Shown here: piece after piece, positions 14,774 through 20,433 of the stretch
Layout: each line of letters begins with the position of its first letter
Numbering within the stretch: position 1 is the first letter of the stretch
Origin: a virus
Direction: 5' to 3' (one strand)
DNA: 20,582 nucleotides
IMG/VR virus record: IMGVR_UViG_3300043436_003760
Coordinates: 1 to 20,582 of that record
Made by a program: the position numbers and the translations under genes
The notes under the pieces: model-generated
The model's database searches: none
What the model was told of the DNA's origin: nothing
The model's input: the letters and a program-made list of their open reading frames with translations, nothing else

Positions 14774-14947
14774 TTATAAAAAAGGCAATTTGTGAATTAC
14801 CCAGTCGTTGTGAATAATAGGGAAAGGCTTCGATTTTAAAGAATGATAAGGCAAAATATCAAAGCCTTTAGCCTCGCACAACTTTTTAAAATTGCCCCAA
14901 ACTTCTAAAGTCGGGGCAATTACTACTATTATATTTTGGCGGTTCAT
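14774..14947 (-). CDS. Small conserved-looking hypothetical protein, 57 residues
   Basis: The ATG at 14947 follows the stop of the upstream gene with no space (TAAATG), pointing to coupled translation. The product starts MNRQNIIVVIAPTLEVWGNF and contains LPYHSLKSKPFPIIHNDWV and a hydrophobic end (VIHKLPFL). I know similar very short proteins with a YHSLK-K-FPI motif from Bacteroidota phages, without function. The balanced composition and the exact junction with the upstream gene support it as real. A gap of 26 bases separates it from the next gene. Confidence 0.65.
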   Translation of the reverse strand: MNRQNIIVVIAPTLEVWGNFKKLCEAKGFDILPYHSLKSKPFPIIHNDWVIHKLPFL

Positions 14948-15190
14948 TTAAAACTTAAAAGCAGGTTTAACATTTTTATTATAATCTAATTCGTTAGATA
15001 AACTCAAGGGATATTCACCATAAAGTTCATACTTTAACCTACTTTCAATATCAAATTCTTCACAGCCTTCATGTAAGGTGTGTGTCTGAAAATTATCAAC
15101 CTGTTTTGATACATAATTACCAGCTTCATTTTGAAATATTGTTTTATATCCTGCTGATATTCCTCTTAATACGATTAATAAGTTTTCCAT
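14948..15190 (-). CDS. Hypothetical protein, 80 residues
   Basis: I do not recognise this protein. It starts MENLLIVLRGISAGYKTIFQ and ends with LDYNKNVKPAFKF; there is no cysteine cluster, membrane helix or known motif. It is the first gene after a leftward promoter at 15218-15250, so it begins a transcription unit with the 57- and 98-residue genes. Its leader contains a threefold tandem repeat of CTAAAAA on the minus strand (15193-15213). A start at 15190 is the only ATG near the promoter. Confidence 0.6.
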   Translation of the reverse strand: MENLLIVLRGISAGYKTIFQNEAGNYVSKQVDNFQTHTLHEGCEEFDIESRLKYELYGEYPLSLSNELDYNKNVKPAFKF

Positions 15191-15217
15191 TTTTTTTAGT
15201 TTTTAGTTTTTAGAGAT

Positions 15218-15250
15218 GTAAATATACAACGTATTTTTCTATTTACCAAA
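15218..15250 (-). promoter_or_regulatory. Leftward Bacteroidota-type promoter
   Basis: On the minus strand TTTG (15250-15247) is followed after 20 bases by TATATTTA (from 15226), close to the consensus TTG-N19-TAnnTTTG. The 39 bases from 15242 to 15280 match 33 of 39 with the block at the other leftward promoter (17041-17079). Confidence 0.6.
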
Positions 15251-15278
15251 TATTTTTGTAATTATTTTCAAAATATTT

Positions 15279-15319
15279 CTAAACACGGTATAAAACAGTT
15301 GGGGCGGACGGAACGCTAT
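15279..15319. repeat. GGCGGACG-type attC-like element, copy 1
   Basis: The plus strand reads CTAAACACGGTATAAAACAG followed by TTGGGGCGGACGGAACGCTA. It aligns with 17728-17766 and with the start of 17123-17253 (CTA-ACA start, GTT/TAT core, then GGGGCGGACG or TGGGGCTGACG and AAC). The stop codon of the 128-residue gene (CTA on plus, 15316-15318) is within it. Confidence 0.5.
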
Positions 15320-15702
15320 TTCCCATACAAAAAACCTTGCAATTCTTCACACATTAATGCGAAGTACAAATTTTGTAATTGATGCACATACATAAGATTT
15401 ACTGCTTCAAAATCATTTGGCGAATAGCAAAAGCAATCTTTTCCTTTTTCCCAAATACGTATGCTTCTACCATTAACTGTAGGGCTATAATAGCCAATGT
15501 ATTTTGTTAGCAATCTAAAATCAAATCCAAACTTTTTTACTATTTCATCAGTTAGTTCAATCGGATTAAAAAATTCAATTACTAAATCTATATTATCATT
15601 TAGAAAAACATCGTTAAAATCATAGGCATCAACAGTATTATTACTGCGTTTTCTTTTATCATATACCCAGTTTCCAACTCTCAACTCATTAGCTTTTATC
15701 AT
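15316..15702 (-). CDS. Conserved phage hypothetical protein (IKANELRVGN type)
   Basis: The protein has 128 residues. It starts MIKANELRVGNWVYD and ends in a block with YVHQLQNLYFALMCEEL, both of which I recognise from a protein family widespread in Bacteroidota phages and prophages. PIELTDEIVKKFGF in the middle is also typical. No function is known to me and there is no catalytic motif. It is a soluble alpha/beta-like protein, probably early, not structural. Its stop codon lies in an attC-like element (15279-15319). Confidence 0.7.
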   Translation of the reverse strand: MIKANELRVGNWVYDKRKRSNNTVDAYDFNDVFLNDNIDLVIEFFNPIELTDEIVKKFGFDFRLLTKYIGYYSPTVNGRSIRIWEKGKDCFCYSPNDFEAVNLMYVHQLQNLYFALMCEELQGFLYGK

Positions 15703-15730
15703 AATTATAATTTTTAAACATTACTAAATT

Positions 15731-15774
15731 TTACCGAAGCATCTTACAACATCTGCTTAAAGCAGTGGGTTTTA
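15731..15774 (-). repeat. Palindromic element after the cysteine-rich gene
   Basis: CTGCTT (15753-15758) and AAGCAG (15760-15765) form a palindrome. Beside it is TTACAACATC (15744-15753), like the CTACAACATT at 17123. It follows directly on the stop of the 69-residue gene (15772-15774). It may be a shortened member of the attC-like family. Confidence 0.4.
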
Positions 15775-15981
15775 CCTGCCATTGCGAAAAGGCAACTTAT
15801 TGTAACATTCTTCTGAACAACAAATAGGGTCTATTGGCATTCCCATACATCCACAATCTCTACCACTACAACACATTTTAGGTTCTTCGCCTTTAAATTC
15901 TTCGCCACATACCATGCAACGGCAGGTAACAAGGCGTTTATTCAACGGCTCACTTTCGTTTTTCAAATCAACTTTTTCCAT
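15772..15981 (-). CDS. Cysteine-rich zinc-binding-like protein, 69 residues
   Basis: Ten cysteines occur between residues 20 and 59: CRCMVCGEEF, then CCSGRDCGCMG, then CCSEEC. This points to two zinc sites or a compact zinc-ribbon domain. No known function; such proteins occur in early regions of phages as possible nucleic acid- or protein-binding factors. The N-terminus MEKVDLKNESEPLN resembles the NES-P start of the 98-residue gene. A 274-base non-coding stretch lies upstream. Confidence 0.65.
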   Translation of the reverse strand: MEKVDLKNESEPLNKRLVTCRCMVCGEEFKGEEPKMCCSGRDCGCMGMPIDPICCSEECYNKLPFRNGR

Positions 15982-16255
15982 GTTATCAAATTTTGTATTT
16001 CAATTAAACATTTGTACGTAAAGTCGCCACTAAATAAACACCCGAAACGTTGCCGAATAATAAATTGAGGGGAAAGTTTAAAAAAAATGCCGCTGTTAAT
16101 GGTCAACGGCTACCAAATGCTTACGCAACGGAATAATCGCTTTTTGTGAAATGCTACTAATGCGTTTCACAATTTATTGTGATTTTACATTATTATAAAA
16201 GTAAGCATTTCGCAACTCACTAAAATGTTATATTCCTTAGCAATTTCAAAAATAG
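15982..16255. other. Non-coding stretch with nested hairpins
   Basis: I find no gene longer than about 20 codons here. CGTTGC (16048-16053) can pair with GCAACG (16125-16130), enclosing a smaller hairpin at 16089-16110 (GCC/GGC and GTT/AAC around a bulge). A separate good hairpin, TGTGAAATGC paired with GCGTTTCACA, follows at about 16146-16172 with loop TACTAAT and no T run. The nested layout resembles the folded form of an attC site, and it may also be the 5' leader of the 69-residue gene. Confidence 0.4.
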
Positions 16256-16681
16256 TTATTTAGCAGCAAAACGCAAAGCATTGGCAAGGCTACCATGCTT
16301 TTCTTTACAAGCCTTTATAATAGAAGGCTCTACTTGTACAGTTGTGTTTTTTGGCTCATCGCCTTTAACACGTTCTTTCTTTTTTCTTCCAGCATTTGCA
16401 TTGCCGCCATTTTCTTTACGCTTATCAGTCCAAAACCTTTCAACAAATTGCCAATCAAATTTTGGATAATCAGCCTTGTTTTCAAATATTTCTACTTGGC
16501 AATGAACTTTTCTTTTTTTAGCTTGATCTGTATAAAATAAGCATCGTTGCTTTACATCTTCCAAAGTCATAGCCATTGCAGATGATACAGAGCATAATCC
16601 TTCTAAAGGCTTATCGTAGTGAATGGAAGCCCTAAACTTATTTTTAGGGCTTTTTATTGATGGTGTTTTGTCTTTTTTCAT
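16256..16681 (-). CDS. Basic hypothetical protein, possible DNA-binding C-terminus
   Basis: The protein has 141 residues with a basic Lys/Arg-rich start (MKKDKTPSIKSPKNKFRASI) and a very basic linker (NAGRKKKERVKGDEPKN). The last 30 residues (TVQVEPSIIKACKEKHGSLA) could form a strand and two helices like a ribbon-helix-helix domain, so DNA binding is possible. I do not recognise a named family. It is 17 bases downstream of the 99-residue gene, in the unit read from the promoter at 17019-17049. Confidence 0.6.
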   Translation of the reverse strand: MKKDKTPSIKSPKNKFRASIHYDKPLEGLCSVSSAMAMTLEDVKQRCLFYTDQAKKRKVHCQVEIFENKADYPKFDWQFVERFWTDKRKENGGNANAGRKKKERVKGDEPKNTTVQVEPSIIKACKEKHGSLANALRFAAK

Positions 16682-16698
16682 TATTTATTATTTGTAAT

Positions 16699-16998
16699 TT
16701 ATACTAAAGCCATATAAGCAGTGCCTTTATATTTGTTAGCCATTTCAGTGTCTCTATTTCTTAAGACTTCTATTTTAGTGTTACTCATTACTACGTTATC
16801 AGTTAAAGTAGGTAACATAGAAGCTGCTCTTTTTTCACTTTTTACGTTATTCATTTCCATTAATTGGTAAACTTTCAACATAAAATCTTTTAAAGAAATA
16901 CCGCTGAAAAATTGGTGAGTAGTCATTTTGTTATAATCAGCAATAACAACTTCTCTATTTTCGGTCATCCAATTTTTTAATTCAAATTTTGCTTTCAT
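16699..16998 (-). CDS. Hypothetical helical protein, 99 residues, first gene of a leftward unit
   Basis: The protein looks helical, without cysteines or membrane segments: MKAKFELKNWMTENREVVIA, then a central part with FFSGISLKDFMLKVYQLMEM, and an end GTAYMALV. I do not recognise it. The ATG at 16998 lies about 14 bases after the likely transcription start of the best leftward promoter in the window, so it should be among the most strongly made leftward products. The short leader is A-rich. Confidence 0.6.
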   Translation of the reverse strand: MKAKFELKNWMTENREVVIADYNKMTTHQFFSGISLKDFMLKVYQLMEMNNVKSEKRAASMLPTLTDNVVMSNTKIEVLRNRDTEMANKYKGTAYMALV

Positions 16999-17018
16999 AT
17001 CTTTTTGCTTTTGTTACA

Positions 17019-17049
17019 CAAAGATAAACAATAAAATCATTTCACCAAA
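17019..17049 (-). promoter_or_regulatory. Strong leftward Bacteroidota-type promoter
   Basis: On the minus strand TTTG (17049-17046) and TATCTTTG (17026-17019) are 19 bases apart, an excellent match to TTG-N19-TAnnTTTG. Upstream, 17041-17079 is 33/39 identical to 15242-15280, suggesting a shared activator site or a common origin. Confidence 0.75.
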
Positions 17050-17122
17050 TATTTTTTGATTTATTTTAAAAATATTTTTCCCTTCAATTTCAAAGACCTA
17101 ATTTAACCAGCCTATTGCCTTC

Positions 17123-17253
17123 CTACAACATTGGGTTTGCAGCAAGTGGGGCTGACGAAACTCAGCTCATCATTAGTTTGCTATTCAACCAACTGCAAAG
17201 GCTCGGCTACACCTTCAAATTCCCCACACATGCGGCAAGCCGCTGTTCGTTAG
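17123..17253 (-). repeat. Full-length attC-like element (131 bases) after the ASCH-like gene
   Basis: One end has CTACAAC (17123-17129) and the other CGGCAAGCCGCTGTTCGTTAG split across 17233-17253, the third copy of that motif. Folding on the minus strand pairs CTAACGAACA with TGTTGTAG, TTGCCGCA with TGCTGCAA (one mismatch) and GTGGGG with CCCCAC, plus an inner hairpin GCTGA/TCAGC. Imperfectly paired ends, extra bulges and a stop codon (TAA, 17250-17252) at the edge are features of integron cassette sites. Confidence 0.55.
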
Positions 17254-17690
17254 CGGCAATACCGAAAGTCAGTAAAGTGAATAATTGCCATAGGGTTTGT
17301 TTGTTTGACATTAAACCAATCACAAAAATCTTCAAAACTTAACCCATCGTTCTTTGCTAATGTTTCCCAATCGTTTTTTATACCATTAACCCAAGCAATT
17401 GCAAAATTTGCAGGGTCTTCAAGTTTTTCTAAACCTATATTATGCGTTTTATCATACTTAAATATTTCAAGCTGTTTACTCTTATATGGTTTATCTTTCC
17501 AAATCCGAACTGATAAAATTGCTTTCCCATCATTTATTTTTTCAAACCGCTTTTCCCATAAATCATAATTGCTACGAATAGTATGTATTTTATCACAATT
17601 CTTAATTGCTAAAGGAAAGCCAGTTGGCTGTCCAGCTTTTTTATGAGTAGCTGGGAACTTTTGCGATACTGTTAATACGTAAGTTATCAT
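17250..17690 (-). CDS. ASCH/PUA-like hypothetical protein
   Basis: The protein has 146 residues from the ATG at 17690 (MITYVLTVSQKFPATHKKAG). A longer reading from 17768 is possible but runs through an attC-like element, so I chose the inner start, 5 bases after the preceding stop. The core contains KIHTIRSNYDLWEKRFEKIN followed by ILSVRIWKDKPYKSKQ and a closing IIHFTDFRY. The HTIR motif is typical of ASCH domains, a PUA-related fold that binds RNA or nucleosides. Similar proteins are common in Bacteroidota phages and prophages. The stop codon is the TAA of the attC-like element. Confidence 0.65.
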   Translation of the reverse strand: MITYVLTVSQKFPATHKKAGQPTGFPLAIKNCDKIHTIRSNYDLWEKRFEKINDGKAILSVRIWKDKPYKSKQLEIFKYDKTHNIGLEKLEDPANFAIAWVNGIKNDWETLAKNDGLSFEDFCDWFNVKQTNPMAIIHFTDFRYCR

Positions 17691-17695
17691 ATATT

Positions 17696-17839
17696 TTATT
17701 TTAAATTGTTTATAAAAGGTACTGCCGCTAACATAAGTTTTGTTCCATTTTGGCGGACGGAAGTACAATCAACTTTTGCAGTGCTATCAGCAGCATTTAC
17801 ACCAGACTGAACACTATCAGCTTTAGTAAGTTTTTTCAT
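17696..17839 (-). CDS. Short protein running through an attC-like element, 47 residues
   Basis: The ATG at 17839 lies two bases after the stop of the HTH-like gene and the TAA is five bases before the ASCH start, so it fits the operon exactly. The product starts MKKLTKADSVQSGVNAADST and ends LAAVPFINNLK. It is Ser/Ala-rich with no known motif. About residues 25-37 are encoded by the repeat at 17728-17766. It may be a small real gene or a read-through of a repeat into a pre-existing frame. Confidence 0.45.
   Translation of the reverse strand: MKKLTKADSVQSGVNAADSTAKVDCTSVRQNGTKLMLAAVPFINNLK
17728..17766. repeat. GGCGGACG-type attC-like element, copy 2
   Basis: The plus strand reads CTAACATAAGTTTTGTTCC followed by ATTTTGGCGGACGGAAGTAC. 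It aligns with 15279-15319 and 17123 onward. CCGC just before and GCGG inside can pair, as can AACA with TGTT. It lies within the short 47-residue frame. Confidence 0.5.
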
Positions 17840-17841
17840 CT

Positions 17842-18048
17842 TTAGTTTATTAATTTTGCTTTTTCGGACTTAAACAGCTTATTAAATATCCTTTCGCTGC
17901 AACGTTTATTTGCTAAAACATTTAATAAACAAGGCATACTAATATCGTATTTTTCTAATACTGTTTTTTTTACAGGAGCATTATTATATTCTCTTTGCAG
18001 ATTAGCCAACTGTTTTTTTGTTGGGTACCTTGTAGTTCCGTTTTGCAT
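17842..18048 (-). CDS. Small HTH-like protein, possible regulator
   Basis: The protein has 68 residues. Residues 30-60 (VLEKYDISMPCLLNVLANKR, then CSERIFNKLF) follow the pattern of a helix-turn-helix of the XRE/Cro type: a helix, a turn with 'IS', a recognition-like helix, 'NKR', then a helix. The start is polar and basic (MQNGTTRYPTKKQLANLQRE). It is the first leftward gene from the divergent control region at 18050-18146, the classic place of a Cro- or repressor-like protein. The HTH match is by eye and weak, so the function remains a proposal. Confidence 0.5.
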   Translation of the reverse strand: MQNGTTRYPTKKQLANLQREYNNAPVKKTVLEKYDISMPCLLNVLANKRCSERIFNKLFKSEKAKLIN

Positions 18049-18064
18049 TGTTTTTAATTTTTAG

Positions 18065-18072
18065 CAAACTTA
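18065..18072 (-). promoter_or_regulatory. Leftward promoter -7 element of the divergent region
   Basis: On the minus strand TAAGTTTG (18072-18065) fits TAnnTTTG and would start transcription about 10 bases before the ATG at 18048. No clear TTG is seen about 20 bases upstream; that stretch is A/T only. Confidence 0.5.
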
Positions 18073-18119
18073 TAAAAAAATATTTTATAAAAAAAATTTT
18101 ATTTTTACATTCTTTCCCT

Positions 18120-18127
18120 TAGCTTTG
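18120..18127 (+). promoter_or_regulatory. Rightward promoter -7 element of the divergent region
   Basis: TAGCTTTG (18120-18127) fits TAnnTTTG, with a T-rich stretch but no TTG about 20 bases upstream. Transcription would start near 18134, about 13 bases before the ATG at 18147. It is the only promoter-like site for the rightward early operon in the window. Confidence 0.6.
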
Positions 18128-18146
18128 TGCAAACAAACAAAACGAT

Positions 18147-18302
18147 ATGCAAACACAAGACATTGAAATAGCCATTACAGCAGTAATATTCCTATTACTC
18201 GGAATATGGATTGGCTGCAAATACATGGATTATATTTATAATCGTGATATGGCACAAATGGCAAATCACATTTTAGAACTTGAAAAAAAATTGAGCAAAT
18301 GA
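18147..18302 (+). CDS. Small membrane protein, 51 residues
   Basis: The product starts MQTQDIEIAITAVIFLLLGI. One membrane helix spans about residues 9-24, followed by a charged helical tail (YNRDMAQMANHILELEKKLS). The stop codon overlaps the next start (ATGA at 18299-18302), so the two genes are translationally coupled. The gene lies directly behind the rightward promoter. I do not recognise it; early small membrane proteins of phages often act on the host envelope or in superinfection exclusion, but nothing here shows that. Confidence 0.65.
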   Translation: MQTQDIEIAITAVIFLLLGIWIGCKYMDYIYNRDMAQMANHILELEKKLSK

Positions 18303-18547
18303 TTACCCAACACCACATATCCATTCATGAAAAGGCATTAAAATTGCTTCGTGAAATACATGCTGAAACATTGTTACTCGAATATAATGTACAGTCAAAC
18401 AAAAAACAAAATAGCCCTTACCTTAAAAAAGTAATTCAATTAAAACGTGAACGCATTAAGTCAATGGTTAACCGTTACGAATTTTGCTGCCAGCAATTAC
18501 TACCTAATGAAGTTATTAATAATCCTATACTTGAAAGATATGGCTAA
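18299..18547 (+). CDS. Hypothetical helical protein, 82 residues
   Basis: The protein starts MITQHHISIHEKALKLLREI and is mostly helical and basic in the middle (KKVIQLKRERIKSM). It has no cysteine pair motif, membrane helix or known domain. It overlaps the upstream gene by four bases and the downstream gene by eight, showing tight coupling in the rightward early operon. Unknown function. Confidence 0.6.
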   Translation: MITQHHISIHEKALKLLREIHAETLLLEYNVQSNKKQNSPYLKKVIQLKRERIKSMVNRYEFCCQQLLPNEVINNPILERYG

Positions 18548-18737
18548 TTATACATTTGCAGCTTCGTTAAACGACTGCTTTATACGAAATGTAAAGGTAT
18601 CTGCTTACAACATTAAAAAAGCTAACCAGCTTGCAGTTTATGAATTAAAGCAGCTTTACCCAAACACTTACCATAACTTAGAAATTGAATTAACACATTG
18701 CAATGAGCCTGCGGCTAAATGCAATAAAAACTTATAA
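18540..18737 (+). CDS. Hypothetical protein, 65 residues
   Basis: I chose the ATG at 18540, which overlaps the preceding gene by eight bases, over the upstream in-frame ATG at 18447 that lies deep in that gene. The protein starts MANYTFAASLNDCFIRNVKV and has the helical part IKKANQLAVYELKQLYPNTY. No known motif. Its stop codon is the first three bases of the 37-base hairpin element before ERF. Confidence 0.55.
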   Translation: MANYTFAASLNDCFIRNVKVSAYNIKKANQLAVYELKQLYPNTYHNLEIELTHCNEPAAKCNKNL

Positions 18738-18771
18738 CGGCACCAGCTCCCGACATCTGGCAATAATTATG
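18735..18771 (+). promoter_or_regulatory. 37-base hairpin leader element, copy 1 (before ERF gene)
   Basis: The element runs from TAACGGCAC to the ATG. CCAG (18743-18746) pairs with CTGG (18757-18760) around a 10-base loop CTCCCGACAT; eight bases then lead to the start codon. It aligns without gaps with 20434-20470 (27 of 37 identical). Both inner stem pairs are exchanged in the other copy, which keeps the hairpin. Confidence 0.65.
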
Positions 18772-19350
18772 GAAAAACTAACACTCATTCAATCTGAATT
18801 AAAAGCACCTAAAAACCAGTACAACAGTTTTGGGAAGTACAAGTATCGAAATTGTGAAGATATTTTAGAAGCAGTTAAGCCTTTGCTTTTAAAACACAAA
18901 TGTGTTTTAATTATTTCTGATACTATTGAAAATATAGGTAACAGATTTTATGTAAAAGCAACTGCAACTTTTGTTTTTGATGGTGACAAAAAAATACAAG
19001 TATCTGCTTACGCAAGGGAAGAAGAAAGTAAAAAAGGTATGGATGGCTCACAAGTAACTGGTGCAGCTTCATCTTATGCTCGTAAATATGCTTTAAATGG
19101 TTTATTTTTAATTGATGATACAAAAGATGCTGATAGTGATTTGCAGCCAAAAGAAACTGCTAAACAAAACACATCTAATAATGAAGCCCTACACCTTTCG
19201 ACTATTGAAGCAATATCCGATATGGAAGTGCTAAAGTCATATTGGAAAGCATTGCCATTGAACGAAAAAACACCAGCTGTAACTGCAATGAAAGATAAAG
19301 TAAAAGCTAAAATTGAAGGCAATGATAGTAACCCAACAGACCGCAATTAA
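18769..19350 (+). CDS. erf: ERF family single-strand annealing protein
   Basis: The protein has 193 residues from the ATG at 18769; the longer reading from 18703 would run through the hairpin element. The ERF hallmark is at residues 98-123 (GAASSYARKYALNGLFLIDD followed by TKDADS). The N-terminus contains LKAPKNQYNSFGKYKYRNCE, also typical. ERF proteins bind single-stranded DNA and anneal homologous strands in phage recombination and genome circularisation. Residues 125-193 are a variable, probably flexible tail. It belongs to the rightward early operon with the 159-residue protein 21 bases downstream. Confidence 0.9.
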   Translation: MEKLTLIQSELKAPKNQYNSFGKYKYRNCEDILEAVKPLLLKHKCVLIISDTIENIGNRFYVKATATFVFDGDKKIQVSAYAREEESKKGMDGSQVTGAASSYARKYALNGLFLIDDTKDADSDLQPKETAKQNTSNNEALHLSTIEAISDMEVLKSYWKALPLNEKTPAVTAMKDKVKAKIEGNDSNPTDRN

Positions 19351-19371
19351 TAATTAAAAAAACAAAACAAA

Positions 19372-19851
19372 ATGAACACAGAATTATCAACAATTACCAC
19401 ATTAGCATTATTTGAAACATCTAAACAACAACGTGAAAACTTTTGCGTTGATGTTATTAATCAAATTGAAAACGGAGTTGCAGAACCATTAAAAGTACAC
19501 GCATTTGTTAAGTCAATGGAGGACGTTGTTAAGTTGTTAAATGACAACAAGCGTTACAAAAATTTAGTATTAGAAGCTGCCGAACAAAACGGTAAAAAGT
19601 TCCAAATGTTTAACGCTGAATTTTCAGTTAAAGAAGTTGGTGTTAAATATGATTATTCACAATGTAACGACCCAGAACTATTACAATGGAATAATGAATT
19701 GGAACAACTAACAGAAAAAATAAAGTCTAAACAAAAGTTTTTACAAACAGTACCTTTAGCAGGGTTAGAAATTGTTGTTGATGATGAAATGGTAAAAGTT
19801 TACCCACCATCTAAAAGCAGTACTACAAGCGTTGCTGTTACCTTAAAATAG
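19372..19851 (+). CDS. ERF-associated hypothetical protein, 159 residues
   Basis: The protein starts MNTELSTITTLALFETSKQQ. It has a helical middle, a conserved-looking VKEVGVKYDYSQCNDPEL and a C-terminal end (VYPPSKSSTTSVAVTLK). I recognise this ending from proteins placed next to recombination genes in Bacteroidota phages, but no function is known. It is soluble, with an acidic helical part (NNELEQLTEKIKSKQKFLQT). A role as accessory factor in recombination is inferred from the neighbourhood. Confidence 0.6.
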   Translation: MNTELSTITTLALFETSKQQRENFCVDVINQIENGVAEPLKVHAFVKSMEDVVKLLNDNKRYKNLVLEAAEQNGKKFQMFNAEFSVKEVGVKYDYSQCNDPELLQWNNELEQLTEKIKSKQKFLQTVPLAGLEIVVDDEMVKVYPPSKSSTTSVAVTLK

Positions 19852-19858
19852 TACTACC

Positions 19859-20167
19859 ATGAACGACTTCGCCAAATGGATTGAGCAAGAATACTTTGAG
19901 CAAGCAAAAGCTTACAGAATAGCATTGTGGAAAGCATGGCAAAGCGTTATTGACTTTCCAATGCCTGTGATTATTAGTGAGCTTAGAATGGTTGCATTGC
20001 CCAAGTTTAGCAAGTATAATGGAAACGTTCCAAGAAGTGAACAAACAGCAATTTTTAACACAATTCGTAAACCAGACTTCGCCACAATTAGGGCGGAGTT
20101 TATAAAACAATACATAAACAAGGACACCGTAACTTTAGCGGAAAAAAATGGCATACGTAGAAGTTGA
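19859..20167 (+). CDS. Hypothetical protein, 102 residues
   Basis: The protein starts MNDFAKWIEQEYFEQAKAYR, with a Trp-containing helical N-terminal part (IALWKAWQSVIDFP) and a basic C-terminus. It follows the upstream gene after seven bases and overlaps the next by 20 bases. No known motif. It is part of the early recombination group. Confidence 0.6.
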   Translation: MNDFAKWIEQEYFEQAKAYRIALWKAWQSVIDFPMPVIISELRMVALPKFSKYNGNVPRSEQTAIFNTIRKPDFATIRAEFIKQYINKDTVTLAEKNGIRRS

Positions 20168-20429
20168 TATTGATATTGATGAATTTGATACATCTGATTT
20201 AGTAGATGAACTTGTCAAAAGAATGAAGTGTCAAAACACAAAAAAATCATTAACGCAAAAACAGAAAGACGAGTTAAAGGAAACGCTAAGTGAATTAAAT
20301 AAAGTGCTAAGTTTAGCACCAGTAAATGGAATTGAAATTAAAACATTAGATGATAAAATAAAATTTGAGCACATCGCTAATGTATTTAATAGATATTCTA
20401 TTTATCAATTAGAGCAACTATTATCATAA
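20148..20429 (+). CDS. Hypothetical protein, 93 residues
   Basis: The protein begins with an acidic stretch (MAYVEVDIDIDEFDTSDLVD) and continues as a Lys- and Leu-rich helix region (KKSLTQKQKDELKETLSELN). Its start overlaps the upstream gene by 20 bases in another frame. No domain is recognised. The gene is the last complete one in the window. Confidence 0.6.
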   Translation: MAYVEVDIDIDEFDTSDLVDELVKRMKCQNTKKSLTQKQKDELKETLSELNKVLSLAPVNGIEIKTLDDKIKFEHIANVFNRYSIYQLEQLLS

Positions 20430-20433
20430 ATCT

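Noticed and set aside
16146-16172. Rho-independent terminator
   Set aside because: The hairpin is good, but the T run lies on the wrong side for either direction of transcription.
12868-17253. CRISPR array
   Set aside because: The repeats are few, widely and unevenly spaced, have genes between them and are dyad-rich with variable cores. No cas genes are present.
17250-17768. ASCH-like gene starting at 17768
   Set aside because: The longer start would lie in the 47-residue frame and the repeat. The ATG at 17690 starts with a typical MITYVL and lies five bases after the preceding stop.
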